From NCBI RefSeq assembly GCF_039524015.1, contig NZ_BAAAGF010000005.1, forward strand, positions 62,001 to 126,000: 64,000 bases of DNA, in the 5' to 3' direction. The position numbers and the translations under genes are program-made. This document shows, piece after piece, positions 16,336-25,754 of this stretch. The DNA comes from Gaetbulibacter_B jejuensis (lineage in GTDB: Bacteria; Bacteroidota; Bacteroidia; Flavobacteriales; Flavobacteriaceae). The notes beneath the pieces are model-generated. The model searched no databases, was not told the origin of the DNA, and saw only the letters and a program-made list of their open reading frames with translations. The stretch's first letter is position 1, and each line of letters starts with the position of its first letter.

Positions 16336-17562
16336 TTATTGGTTTATTTGAAAACCTATAGATTTTAAATCGTCCCAAAATGTTGGATAGGACTTTGAAA
16401 CTACCATAGCATCTTCAATTTTTAGCTCAGTTTTTAACGCTAATGGAGCAAATGCCATTGCCATTCTGTGGTCGTTATATGTTTGTATAGTTGCTAGTTT
16501 AAAATTGCCATCAAACGGTTTTAGGTGAAGCGTTTCATTGGTTACTTCTATATCTCCTCCTAGTTTTTCTATTTCATTTTTAAGCGCAACTAATCTATCT
16601 GTTTCCTTTATTTTTAGGGTATGCAATCCTTCTAAATCGCATTTTACACCTAAACCTAATGCTGTTACAGCAATGGTTTGCGCAATATCAGGTGATTTTA
16701 CAAGGTTAAAAGCAATGTCTGGTTGATGCTGAGATGTTTTCTCTAAAACTATTGAAAGTCCTTTAAAAACGGTTTTAACACCAAAAGCTTGGTATAATTC
16801 AGCTAAAACTGAATCGCCTTGTAAAGAATCTTGTTTATATGAAGATAATTCAACTTGAGTTCCAATAGGACTTAACGCAACAATACTATAAAAATACGAT
16901 GCTGAAGACCAATCGGACTCCACAACTATTGTTTTATCCCCTGAAACCGATTTTAATGGATTTACTGTAATGACATTATTTTTGAAAGATGTTTCAACTC
17001 CAATTTGATTTAACAAATTCAAGGTCATGTTTATATAAGGAATTGAAGTGATTTCGCCATTTAAAGTCAACTCTAAACCTTGCTCAAGCTTAGGTGCAAT
17101 TAACAATAGTGCAGAAATATATTGGCTACTTACATTGGCTTTTAAGCTAATTTTATTTTGAGTAAGCGCTTTACCTTTTATGAGTAATGGAGGACAACCT
17201 GAGTTCTCCAAATAAGAAATATTAGCCCCTAACTGATTCAACGCTTCTACAAGAATTTGTATTGGTCGTTCTTTCATGCGCTGTGACCCTGTTAAAGTCA
17301 CTTCTTTACCTTCTTGAGTGGCAAAAAACGCTGTAAGAAAACGCATTGCTGTACCAGCATGATGTATATCTATTACTGCATTCGAATTTGAACTCAGCGC
17401 TTTAGACATTACTACACTATCATCTGAATTGGATAGGTTTTCAATTTTAATTTCAGGATATAACGCTTGTAGTAGCAACAATCTATTAGATTCACTCTTA
17501 GAACCTGTTATTGTGATACTAGAAACGGTTTTTATTTGTGATTTGAGTAATTTGATGTTCAT
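16336..17562 (-). CDS. aroA: 3-phosphoshikimate 1-carboxyvinyltransferase (EPSP synthase)
   Basis: About 408 residues from the ATG at 17560-17562. An in-frame GTG six codons earlier lies inside the terminator hairpin of the preceding gene and is less likely. The enzyme joins PEP to shikimate-3-phosphate. Substrate-binding motifs are GSKSESNRLLLLQAL at the N-terminus, LTGSQRMKERPIQ, KETDRLVALKNEIEKLGGD and NDHRMAMAFAPLALK. Somewhat shorter than enterobacterial AroA but normal for flavobacteria. It lies away from the other aromatic genes in this window (26523-30439). Confidence 0.95.
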   Translation of the reverse strand: MNIKLLKSQIKTVSSITITGSKSESNRLLLLQALYPEIKIENLSNSDDSVVMSKALSSNSNAVIDIHHAGTAMRFLTAFFATQEGKEVTLTGSQRMKERPIQILVEALNQLGANISYLENSGCPPLLIKGKALTQNKISLKANVSSQYISALLLIAPKLEQGLELTLNGEITSIPYINMTLNLLNQIGVETSFKNNVITVNPLKSVSGDKTIVVESDWSSASYFYSIVALSPIGTQVELSSYKQDSLQGDSVLAELYQAFGVKTVFKGLSIVLEKTSQHQPDIAFNLVKSPDIAQTIAVTALGLGVKCDLEGLHTLKIKETDRLVALKNEIEKLGGDIEVTNETLHLKPFDGNFKLATIQTYNDHRMAMAFAPLALKTELKIEDAMVVSKSYPTFWDDLKSIGFQINQ

Positions 17563-17572
17563 TTTGAACTGA

Positions 17573-17600
17573 TAAAACACATCGAGAAAACTCGATGTGT
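17573..17600 (-). terminator. Rho-independent terminator after the MazG-like gene
   Basis: ACACATCGAG (17577-17586) pairs perfectly with CTCGATGTGT (17591-17600) around AAAA. Read on the minus strand the stem is followed by TTTTAT. It lies 13 bp after the MazG-like stop codon, separates that operon from aroA, and covers the alternative aroA GTG start. Confidence 0.8.
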
Positions 17601-17613
17601 CAATTATAAATTT

Positions 17614-17940
17614 TTATTTTAACTTTTGATTATTGTGATGTCTGTCGTGGTCTCGCTTGGTTTTTTTATCCATTTTTTTATCAAAAGCTGCCTGCAAATC
17701 TATTCCTGTTTGATTTGCTAAACATAATACAACAAAAACCACATCAGCCAATTCTTCACCTAAATCTTTATCCTTATCGCTTTCTTTTTCGCTTTGTTCT
17801 CCGTAACGACGTGCAATAATACGAGCTACTTCACCTACTTCCTCAGTAAGTTGAGCCATATTGGTAAGTTCGTTAAAGTAACGTACTCCATGTTCTTTTA
17901 TCCAATCGTCAACTATTTTTTGAGCATTTTCAATATTCAT
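17614..17940 (-). CDS. MazG-like nucleotide pyrophosphohydrolase
   Basis: A 108-residue all-alpha NTP pyrophosphohydrolase. The metal-binding motif is split as EEVGEVARIIARRYGE (ExxE) and DLGEELADVVFVVLCLAN (ExxD), as in MazG/iMazG proteins that hydrolyse NTPs or dNTPs to monophosphate and pyrophosphate. A basic tail (DKKMDKKTKRDHDRHHNNQK) is notable. It follows the second transglutaminase-like gene after a 2-bp gap, so it belongs to the same transcript. Substrate unknown; a role in cleaning damaged nucleotides is inferred from the family. Confidence 0.8.
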   Translation of the reverse strand: MNIENAQKIVDDWIKEHGVRYFNELTNMAQLTEEVGEVARIIARRYGEQSEKESDKDKDLGEELADVVFVVLCLANQTGIDLQAAFDKKMDKKTKRDHDRHHNNQKLK

Positions 17941-17942
17941 TG

Positions 17943-19964
17943 TTATATTTTTTTAAGCACTATTTGTTCATTTTGCTTTTCAATCATTAATTGATAAAAC
18001 TCTTTAAACTGCTTGTATTCGGTTGGCAAAATTAAGGTTTTATTAAGTTCAAACGTTATAACAAACTGAATATAACTTCCATTTTTATTAGCCATGTAAG
18101 TAAATACTCCGTCTGAACCATTAAACTGATACTTAACACTTTCTGGCAATACATCTAATTCATAACCTTCAGGAATCATCATATTCACCATATATTTATC
18201 TGAAATTGGATACACAAAATCTATAGGATATATTCTTGTGTCTTGCTTAAATGGGTTTTCTTTAGAAGCTAAGAATAGCATTGGCTTTAAATACAAATCT
18301 CCTCCAACATCCTCTATAGCTTCATCAATATTAAAGTCATATGATAATAAAACTGGCTTATCTACTTCGTTTATTTGGCTAAGATTTAAATCTGAAATTT
18401 CAATAAGCCCTTTATCTTTCTCTAATGTTTCTATAACTTTCTCATCACCATATCCATCATATTTATTTCTTAACCTGTTGGCTTGATAGTTCGTATATTG
18501 ATGTCTTATTTTTCCATTTATTGAAAGGTCTGTTTCTAATTTGGCGTTTAAAGAAACCATTTCGCTTGAGCTTACTTCTGGTATTAGGTTAATCCAATCA
18601 GAACTCCCATCCTCTTTTATTAATCTACCTAACCAGTTAAGAGTATTTGTAGGTAAAATATCAATGGTACCATGTTTTCTTGTAGCGTCTATTAAAATTA
18701 TTTTGCCATCAACATTAACAGCAGATATAACATAATTAAATCCTGATCTTGTTGGGACTAATGGAATTCCATTATTTTTTGTACTTACTAAAACCGGATT
18801 AGCATCCATACCTGCATATCTTAGCATTGAGGTTAGCATTAAATTTATGTCAGCACTATTACCAACTCCATCTTTATATGCTTTTGATACACCTTGCTCA
18901 GCAGTATAACCATAATATTCATTCCATTTTACTTTTGACTTAACAAAATCTAAAATCATGGATACCTTTTCTATTTTATCATCCGTAGGCTTACTAGACA
19001 TTAATGTCTCTAAATCTTTTTTAAAGTAATTATTTTTACTTAATTGATCTCCAAAGTCTGAATCGTCATAGATTGTATTTGTTACCTTTTCCCATGTTGT
19101 AGAAAGGTATTCTATAGGCTGATTTGGAAGCTCTATACGCTCTAACTCAACTAATAATCTTGATTGGTAATTTGCCAAATTGTCCACATAATTCTCATCT
19201 TTTAATGGAGGAATATTAGACAGATTTGCTTCAACCACATTATCGTTAAAATCAATTTTTGAAGAACTATAGTTAGCTAATCCACCACCTCTTGATTGAG
19301 ATCTTTCTCTACTTGTTATAGTAACACTTCTACGCTTTTTTGTTTCAGTTAATTGCGGAATATAAGTTGCTCTTGGGTTTAAAAACGTCTTATAAATTAA
19401 ATACTCAGGTGTGTTTAGTGACAGTTCAAAATTTTTGGTTGGTATCATTTGTTGAAATGCAATATCATCTATAGAAAACAATTGTGATTCTATAGTATAT
19501 TCTAACTCTATAACACAGCCTTCTTTAAGGTTTGGCATTGTAAACTTGGTTGTTTTACGATACTTATTGGTGTCTTCATCAAAAACATCACTATTCTTTA
19601 GTTTATCTTTTATGATTTTACCTCCTTCAATATTGTATGTGTAAGCTTTTAGTCCTATTAACTTTTCAGAGGAAGCACTACTTGCTCCATCATAAAGACT
19701 TATCATTTTTGTAGCATAATCAAAACCTTCTTTATTATAAATCTTTATTCGCTCTTGTATTTCTGTGCTTTGAATAAATCCCTTACCTTGTATGTAGTCA
19801 AACATTATCTTTTGTTTCTTATAGAGAATAGCTGCAGTTGCTTCAGGATATTCTGGGTGTTGAGTTTCTAAAAGTTCTTCTTCACTAACTTTCCCAAACT
19901 TATAGTTTTGACAATACGTTAATTGTCCTATAAATAACAAGAAAATAATAACTGTTTTTTTCAT
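17943..19964 (-). CDS. DUF3857/transglutaminase-like protein with degraded active site
   Basis: A 673-residue exported protein (signal peptide ends near QLTYCQN). The N-terminal half is a DUF3857 domain and the middle is a transglutaminase-like fold. The aligned catalytic Cys is Ser (VGNSADINLMLTSMLRYAGM against YGDCKGLTNYTKALM in the neighbour) and the His is Tyr (GFNYVISAV against QTNHVILNL); Asp in LIDATRKHG remains. It should therefore lack cysteine-protease or transglutaminase chemistry. It is the paralogue of, and lies 3 bp from, the next upstream gene. It may bind the same substrate or partner in the periplasm. Confidence 0.8.
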   Translation of the reverse strand: MKKTVIIFLLFIGQLTYCQNYKFGKVSEEELLETQHPEYPEATAAILYKKQKIMFDYIQGKGFIQSTEIQERIKIYNKEGFDYATKMISLYDGASSASSEKLIGLKAYTYNIEGGKIIKDKLKNSDVFDEDTNKYRKTTKFTMPNLKEGCVIELEYTIESQLFSIDDIAFQQMIPTKNFELSLNTPEYLIYKTFLNPRATYIPQLTETKKRRSVTITSRERSQSRGGGLANYSSSKIDFNDNVVEANLSNIPPLKDENYVDNLANYQSRLLVELERIELPNQPIEYLSTTWEKVTNTIYDDSDFGDQLSKNNYFKKDLETLMSSKPTDDKIEKVSMILDFVKSKVKWNEYYGYTAEQGVSKAYKDGVGNSADINLMLTSMLRYAGMDANPVLVSTKNNGIPLVPTRSGFNYVISAVNVDGKIILIDATRKHGTIDILPTNTLNWLGRLIKEDGSSDWINLIPEVSSSEMVSLNAKLETDLSINGKIRHQYTNYQANRLRNKYDGYGDEKVIETLEKDKGLIEISDLNLSQINEVDKPVLLSYDFNIDEAIEDVGGDLYLKPMLFLASKENPFKQDTRIYPIDFVYPISDKYMVNMMIPEGYELDVLPESVKYQFNGSDGVFTYMANKNGSYIQFVITFELNKTLILPTEYKQFKEFYQLMIEKQNEQIVLKKI

Positions 19965-19967
19965 TTT

Positions 19968-21887
19968 TTATAAATTAGGTTTTAATACTATTTTTGCTTT
20001 ATCATTTTTAGTTACTTCTATCCAAAAATCTCTATAATCATTATACTCACTTTGTGAATAAATCCCTTTATTTAGCTTAAGTTCTCTTTTGTAGAACAGC
20101 TCACTATCTGAATGTTTTGAAATTGACATTGTATAACTTCCAAATTTAGTTTCAATAGATACCGAATCAATTAATGCATCAGCCATAAAACCATTTGGGA
20201 TAGTAATTATGTATGAATCCCTGTTAATGTAGCCTCTTTCAATTTCAAAAGGAAGCTTTCTTTTAGAATAACGCTTCGGAATTGATTGTTCTCTATTAAA
20301 AAAATTTGGTTGCAATAAGAGTCTATTCCCAACCTTAGTAGCATAACGCTCAGCTTTCATTTGAATAGTTTCAGTAAAAACAATGCTATCTCTGTCATCA
20401 TTATAGCTCATTGAGTCTATAGTCAAATCGCCTAAATATCCCCATTTTTCTTTATAAAAAAGCTTTTGGTCTTTTTCTAAAAGTCCACGAGTATGAGCCA
20501 GATAATCGTATCTAGCACCAAATGCTTTAGAAGTAATTTTGGCATCAATAGATCCATTAGGGCTTAAATTGATGGTAGAGTTTGTTTCTAAAAGATTTTT
20601 TTCTGCATCATAAACCTGAGTATGAACTATTTTTCCTCCTTCTGGTGTAATGACAAATACATCTCTATCATCAGTAAAATTTGCATTATAACCAAATGGA
20701 GAGGTTTGACTTGTACATTCTAACCAAATGTCTCCATTTGGCGTTGGAAGATTTAATATTACATGATTTGTTTGACCCAAAAAAGTCACAAACTCCTTAT
20801 CAATATCAACAGTACTTCTAGAAGCATATACTCTTGAATAATTTGTTTTTACACCCACTACATCCATAAGAGCTTTGGTGTAATTGGTTAGCCCTTTACA
20901 GTCACCATACTTAACCTCATCTACTTTTGAGGCTTCAATGGGCTGTATGCCTCCAATACCTTCTTGCACGCTTATATATCTTGTTCTTTGCTGAACAAAG
21001 TTGTATACTACTTTGGCTTTTTCAATAGGATCATCTATTCCCATAACCAATGCTTTTATTTCAGATTTTGTTGTTTCAGGAAGTTCAGTTCTACCTACTA
21101 ACAATTCATCATACATCCATTTCCCTAAGCTTGTCCAATCATTAGACTCTCCATAAAAACCTTCATAGTGAAACTTATTTAAAGCAACCCCTAAATGAGG
21201 GCTAATATTTTTAAAATCAGGACTATAAGCCTCTGATTTAATCGCTTTTATGTTATCTACTTCGTAAAGTAAATTATTGTCTTGGCTATTGTTTACTATT
21301 TCATAACCCTTAAAATTATACTCTTTTTGTTTAATATCAATCCCTGTTTCATAAGCAATTTCGTATACACTTTTTTGCGTACTTACATAATACCCTTCTA
21401 ATGGATACCAACTAGGTATAAATGCAGTATTATTTGTGTTAGTCTCATAATAAAACTCTATGGTATATGGATATTCAGTTGGTGTGTAGTTTAAATATTT
21501 AACTCTACTATCTTCATAAAGTGAAAAATCGTTTGCTGCAGAAACATCTTCAAAATCAGATTTTTTAAACTTTTTTATTTGATTTCCAAATTGGTCATAA
21601 ACTTTAGCTTCAATTTTTTTAATATCTATTCCTTTATCATAACTCACATAAGCTTCAACATTACGGTTACCAGCTTTATTTAAAATTGTAACTATTCTTT
21701 TATGAGCTACACTTAAACTTTTCAAAGAAGAAATCTCAATCTTTTTATGATTATATCTAACAACCGCATTTGCTTCAGTTGTAAGTTCAGATGGAATAGT
21801 TGCTACAACCAATAAGCTTTCGTCCTGCGCATTTGAAAAAAATGAAATAGAGAAGAAGGCAATGGCAAGAAGAATTTTTGTAGGCAT
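19968..21887 (-). CDS. DUF3857 and transglutaminase-like domain protein
   Basis: A 639-residue exported protein (signal peptide ends near FFSNAQD). The N-terminal DUF3857 domain is followed by a transglutaminase-like core at about residues 275-390. The triad appears intact: Cys in YGDCKGLTNYTKALMDVV, His in QTNHVILNLPTPNGD and an acid in IWLECTSQTSPFG. The C-terminal part is a beta-rich domain. Such proteins are common in Bacteroidota, often as tandem paralogues, and may process or bind peptide chains in the periplasm. The reaction is not established. The catalytically altered paralogue follows immediately. Confidence 0.85.
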   Translation of the reverse strand: MPTKILLAIAFFSISFFSNAQDESLLVVATIPSELTTEANAVVRYNHKKIEISSLKSLSVAHKRIVTILNKAGNRNVEAYVSYDKGIDIKKIEAKVYDQFGNQIKKFKKSDFEDVSAANDFSLYEDSRVKYLNYTPTEYPYTIEFYYETNTNNTAFIPSWYPLEGYYVSTQKSVYEIAYETGIDIKQKEYNFKGYEIVNNSQDNNLLYEVDNIKAIKSEAYSPDFKNISPHLGVALNKFHYEGFYGESNDWTSLGKWMYDELLVGRTELPETTKSEIKALVMGIDDPIEKAKVVYNFVQQRTRYISVQEGIGGIQPIEASKVDEVKYGDCKGLTNYTKALMDVVGVKTNYSRVYASRSTVDIDKEFVTFLGQTNHVILNLPTPNGDIWLECTSQTSPFGYNANFTDDRDVFVITPEGGKIVHTQVYDAEKNLLETNSTINLSPNGSIDAKITSKAFGARYDYLAHTRGLLEKDQKLFYKEKWGYLGDLTIDSMSYNDDRDSIVFTETIQMKAERYATKVGNRLLLQPNFFNREQSIPKRYSKRKLPFEIERGYINRDSYIITIPNGFMADALIDSVSIETKFGSYTMSISKHSDSELFYKRELKLNKGIYSQSEYNDYRDFWIEVTKNDKAKIVLKPNL

Positions 21888-21937
21888 AATAAATTGTTAA
21901 AAACCAAAAATATAAATATTTACCAAAGCGCAAAAGA

Positions 21938-22462
21938 TTAATCTTCTTTTAATAACCTATTTATTAATAATTTAAAAATCAGTATTAAAGCACATGGTAA
22001 AAACACATATTTGAGTTCGCTAAAAATGACTTGTAATCCCCATTCTGAAAAAAATCTTTCCACTCCTATTGGAGATACTTTTATCACTTGATACGGAAAA
22101 AAATAACGCTCATTATCAAACGGAATAAAAAACCCAACACCTTTTCCACTTGTTGTTAATGCATCTAAAATCCCATGAGACAATGTACTGAAGAGTATCA
22201 CTAAGAAATACCGCATTTTCCATTGCTTACCAAACAACACGCAAATACATAAAGCCCAAATAATTGCAAATAAAATGGAATGAGTAAAACCTCTGTGTCC
22301 AAAAGGCGATTCGTATGGAACTCCGAAATTAAAAGCCAACACATCTATATCTGGAAGAATTGAAGACAATATTGCTAAAACCACCAAGCCAATTGAAGCT
22401 TTCTTGGAAGCTACTTTTGCAATTGTAAATGCTGCAATACCATGCCCAAATACTGAAGCCAT
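21938..22462 (-). CDS. Membrane-bound metal-dependent hydrolase family protein
   Basis: A 174-residue polytopic membrane protein of the YdjM/DUF457 family. Conserved metal-site residues are visible as SILPDIDVLAFNFG, GHRGFTHSILFAIIWALCI and LSHGILDALTTSGKGVGFF, with a His/Asp pattern typical of the family. Several hydrophobic segments anchor it in the inner membrane. Its substrate is unknown; phospholipid-related activity has been suggested for the family. The start region overlaps the dtd stop codon by one base, so it is co-translated with dtd. Confidence 0.8.
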   Translation of the reverse strand: MASVFGHGIAAFTIAKVASKKASIGLVVLAILSSILPDIDVLAFNFGVPYESPFGHRGFTHSILFAIIWALCICVLFGKQWKMRYFLVILFSTLSHGILDALTTSGKGVGFFIPFDNERYFFPYQVIKVSPIGVERFFSEWGLQVIFSELKYVFLPCALILIFKLLINRLLKED

Positions 22463-22914
22463 TACTCTTTATTCTTAGTATCTATAATAATTGTAACAGG
22501 ACCATCATTGAGCAGTTCTACTTTCATGTCTGCACCAAATTCACCTGTTTGAACTGTTGTTCCTAAATCAGTTTCTATTTGTTTTACAAACTCCTCATAC
22601 AAAGGAACAGCCACATCAGGTTTCGCTGCTTTTATATAGCTTGGTCTATTTCCTTTTTTTGTGCTTGCATGCAAGGTAAACTGGCTCACAACAATTACAT
22701 TACCTTTAACATCCATGACAGACTTATTCATAACGTCATTTTCATCTGCAAAAATGCGAAGGTTAGCAATCTTTTTAGATAACCAATCAATATCTTCTTT
22801 GGTATCCTCATCAACAATTCCTAACAGAATTAAAAGTCCTTGATTTATATTGGCAACTTTTTCTCCTTCAATCGTTACACTTGCTTTAGATACTCTTTGT
22901 ATTACTGCTTTCAT
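22462..22914 (-). CDS. dtd: D-aminoacyl-tRNA deacylase
   Basis: A 150-residue DTD-fold enzyme that removes D-amino acids, or mischarged glycine, from tRNA. Both active-site motifs are present: VSQFTLHAS (SQxxL) and the Gly-cisPro motif in DGPVTI. The start MKAVIQRVSKASVTIEGE is characteristic. It is 3 bp downstream of rsgA and overlaps the next gene by one base, forming a translation-quality / ribosome-assembly pair within the operon. Family length is normal. Confidence 0.95.
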   Translation of the reverse strand: MKAVIQRVSKASVTIEGEKVANINQGLLILLGIVDEDTKEDIDWLSKKIANLRIFADENDVMNKSVMDVKGNVIVVSQFTLHASTKKGNRPSYIKAAKPDVAVPLYEEFVKQIETDLGTTVQTGEFGADMKVELLNDGPVTIIIDTKNKE

Positions 22915-22917
22915 AAG

Positions 22918-23868
22918 CTATTCGTTATCCCAGTTATCAGTTCGGTAATGTTCGTCTTCACCTTCTAAAATCTGTAAATAACTTCGGTATCTTGAGTAGG
23001 CAATCTCATCGTTTTCAAGCGCTTCCTTTACAGCACATTTAGGCTCTTCGAGATGTAAACAATTATTAAACTTACAGTCTTGTTTCAACTCAAAAAACTC
23101 AGGAAAATAATCGCCAACTTCTTCTCTATCCATATCTACAACTCCAAACCCTTTGATACCTGGAGTATCGATAATTTTAGCCCCAAAACTTAAATCGAAC
23201 ATTTCAGCAAAAGTTGTAGTATGTTGCCCTTGCATGTGCTGTGTTGAAATTTCTTTGGTTTTCAAATCCAAATCAGGTTCAATAGCATTAACTAATGTAG
23301 ACTTACCAACACCAGAATGACCAGCAAACATGCTTGTTTTGTCTTTCATTAAGGATTTAACCTTATCAATATTTTTTCCTGTAGTTGCCGAAATACCGAT
23401 ACATTCATAGCCTATTTTTCGGTACACATGCGCTAGGTATTTTACTTCGTCTAGTGTGTCGCCACTATAAGAATCAATTTTATTGAAGAGTAAAATAGTT
23501 TTTACTGAATAAGCTTCGGCTGTTACCAAAAATCGATCTATAAAACTTGTAAATGTTGGTGGATTATCAATAGTCACTAATAAAAACACTTGGTCAACAT
23601 TTGACGCTATAACATGTGTTTGTTTAGACAGGTTAACCGATTTACGGACAATATAATTTTGCCTATCGTGAATGTTATTGATAATACCTGTAGTTTCGTC
23701 GTTATTGGTTTCCAGTTCAAAATCTACAACATCGCCAACAGCTATTGGGTTAGTACTTTTTATCCCTTTTATACGAAATTTACCCTTTATGCGACATTGA
23801 TAAGCTTCGCCTAAATTGTTTTTTACGGTATACCAACTACCTGTAGATTTGTAAACTGTTCCTGTCAT
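22918..23868 (-). CDS. rsgA: Ribosome small subunit-dependent GTPase RsgA
   Basis: A 316-residue circularly permuted GTPase that acts late in 30S maturation. An N-terminal OB-fold (about residues 1-75) is followed by G motifs in permuted order: NKID (G4), then GHSGVGKSTLVN (G1) and DTPGIKGFG (G3). A C-terminal zinc knuckle follows with DCKFNNCLHLEEPKCAV. GDVVDFELETN is a typical early motif. It is the first gene of a minus-strand run with dtd and the membrane hydrolase. Confidence 0.96.
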   Translation of the reverse strand: MTGTVYKSTGSWYTVKNNLGEAYQCRIKGKFRIKGIKSTNPIAVGDVVDFELETNNDETTGIINNIHDRQNYIVRKSVNLSKQTHVIASNVDQVFLLVTIDNPPTFTSFIDRFLVTAEAYSVKTILLFNKIDSYSGDTLDEVKYLAHVYRKIGYECIGISATTGKNIDKVKSLMKDKTSMFAGHSGVGKSTLVNAIEPDLDLKTKEISTQHMQGQHTTTFAEMFDLSFGAKIIDTPGIKGFGVVDMDREEVGDYFPEFFELKQDCKFNNCLHLEEPKCAVKEALENDEIAYSRYRSYLQILEGEDEHYRTDNWDNE

Positions 23869-23904
23869 TAATACAAAGATAATCTATTCGTGTATCATTT
23901 TAAT

Positions 23905-23932
23905 AAAGAAAGACTGCCAAATGACAGTCTTT
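23905..23932 (-). terminator. Probable terminator of the 553-residue secreted-protein gene
   Basis: AAAGACTG (23909-23916) pairs with CAGTCTTT (23925-23932) around an 8-base loop; on the minus strand it is followed by CTTTATT. It lies 17 bp beyond the stop codon of the minus-strand gene at 23949-25610. Confidence 0.6.
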
Positions 23933-23948
23933 ATTAAGTAATGTGATT

Positions 23949-25610
23949 TTAATCAACTATCATTCTTCCTAACTTGTCTTTAGATTTTCTTGAAGAGTAA
24001 ATGATATATTCTTTATTGTTTTTTAAATAAAAAACTCCAGGTCTTAAAATTAACTGGTCCTTTTGTAATTCTTCAGGATCAACTCTATTGATGTCTCCAT
24101 TATCTTTATCAAAGACAAAGGCTGTTGGTATTGCTTTATTATAGTTTCCTAAGGCTCTTATTTTTTCAATATCGGTAATTCCCATATTTTTTTTATTATC
24201 ATTAAAAACAACTATAAGCTCACCATTAGTATAAATAGGAATTGCTCCTAAATATTCAGGACCTTTACCTAATACAGCTACTGGTATCATAACACCAACA
24301 CCAACAGTAAAATTAGAATTTCCTGAAAAGCCATACACACCAACTGACATAGTCGTAAAACTTGCTTTTTGATCTTTTGCAATTACATTAGCCCACTCTA
24401 CTGAACCATCAGCATTTAAAGATGTTACAATAATTTCATTTGTTATAAATGTAATAGGCGTAAAATTAACACCTAAACCTCCTATACCAATCCCTGAAGA
24501 ACTTCCTATAATAGACTGCCTGTACTCAGCTAGAAAAATTAAGCCTCCATCTTCCTTTTCAATCAAACTGTGTGTAACATAAAATGGCGGAATGTCTTTA
24601 TCCTTTTTAGCTCTTCGCTCACCTATAAGTTTTACTTTAGTATCAAAATCGAAAACATTAAACTTTAAATTGGTTACTGTATTTGAAGACATATCAATTG
24701 TACCAGAATAAACACCTTTTAATTTCCAATTTGCTCTTCCTCTTTTATTAACACTAGAATAAAACCCTACAAGATTTAAAGTGTTATTTGCAGTCATTAA
24801 CATTTCACAATTAATAACTTCTTTGCCTTCAAAGTCTACATTAATTACTTCTTTAGTATAAGCATTTTTCTTTTTGTATGCGTGAACTTCAAATTTTTCA
24901 ATATTCTTTTTTGCCTTTTTATCTCTATAACTTTCGTTAATTACTAGAAATATATCTTCATCAAACGTCACATCAAAATCTGAAATTGTAAACTCTAAAT
25001 CTCTTCTATCGGTAAACTCTACTTGTTCCAAATGAGACGTCACAACATGCATGTTTTGGTCAATTAGCTTAATTTCATATTGCATAATTTCTTCTTTATC
25101 GAACAATGATGCATGCATGATTAATAATTTATCTCCTAAAGGCGCATGTTTAAAATAAAACGCTCCTTTTTCTCTATTTTTAGTAACTTGAGTTGAAAAT
25201 AATTTTTTCTTGTTTTTTGTCAACTTACCATCTTCAGAGATTTCAACTGATAATAAATTATATACTTTACTTTTTTTATCGTAAACACTTCCAATGATAT
25301 ATACTTTATTATTTAAAACCGCAATCTCTTCAAAAACAGGCTCCTTATTAATAAAATCATCCATTTCAATTTCATTTACAGAAATTAAAGCCATATCAGC
25401 TGAGTCAAATACTTTTATATAGAAGTTTTTCCCTTTTGTAGCTAAAGTGTAAATTTTACCATTTGTTTCACCAGCGATCCTAACTATTTTTTCTTTATCA
25501 GCTTCAATTTCTTTTCCATGAGTAATAGTAATAGGCCCTAATTTGCCTTGTGCATTTACTGAAAAACTAATGATAGCTAACAGCAAAAAAAGCATGTTTT
25601 TTTTAATCAT
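23949..25610 (-). CDS. Secreted protein of unknown function, beta-rich
   Basis: A 553-residue exported protein whose signal peptide ends near SFSVNAQGK. The body alternates short strands with regular turns (ETNGKIYTLATKGKNFYIK, DGGLIFLAEYRQSI, NGELIVVFNDNKKNMGI), suggesting a beta-propeller-like architecture. A Gly-rich hydrophobic stretch occurs near residues 375-440 (GSSSGIGIGGLGVNF; MSVGVYGFSGN). No enzyme motif and no T9SS sorting domain is seen. It is monocistronic as far as can be judged, with a terminator behind it. I do not recognise a named family beyond conserved flavobacterial secreted proteins. Confidence 0.6.
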   Translation of the reverse strand: MIKKNMLFLLLAIISFSVNAQGKLGPITITHGKEIEADKEKIVRIAGETNGKIYTLATKGKNFYIKVFDSADMALISVNEIEMDDFINKEPVFEEIAVLNNKVYIIGSVYDKKSKVYNLLSVEISEDGKLTKNKKKLFSTQVTKNREKGAFYFKHAPLGDKLLIMHASLFDKEEIMQYEIKLIDQNMHVVTSHLEQVEFTDRRDLEFTISDFDVTFDEDIFLVINESYRDKKAKKNIEKFEVHAYKKKNAYTKEVINVDFEGKEVINCEMLMTANNTLNLVGFYSSVNKRGRANWKLKGVYSGTIDMSSNTVTNLKFNVFDFDTKVKLIGERRAKKDKDIPPFYVTHSLIEKEDGGLIFLAEYRQSIIGSSSGIGIGGLGVNFTPITFITNEIIVTSLNADGSVEWANVIAKDQKASFTTMSVGVYGFSGNSNFTVGVGVMIPVAVLGKGPEYLGAIPIYTNGELIVVFNDNKKNMGITDIEKIRALGNYNKAIPTAFVFDKDNGDINRVDPEELQKDQLILRPGVFYLKNNKEYIIYSSRKSKDKLGRMIVD

Positions 25611-25754
25611 AATGTGTAAGTCTAGTTGTTGAGTAGAAAGATTTTTCTTTCAGAGTTTCAAAAATAGTTTTTTTATTGAACTTAACAAGTTGAACAAAAA
25701 ATAGTGCTTTGCTACATATTTCAATTAGCTGAAACGTAATTTTTAAGGTCTTTT

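Noticed and set aside
16336..17580. GTG at 17578-17580 as the aroA start.
   Set aside because: It lies inside the terminator hairpin of the preceding gene; the ATG at 17560-17562 gives the expected N-terminus.
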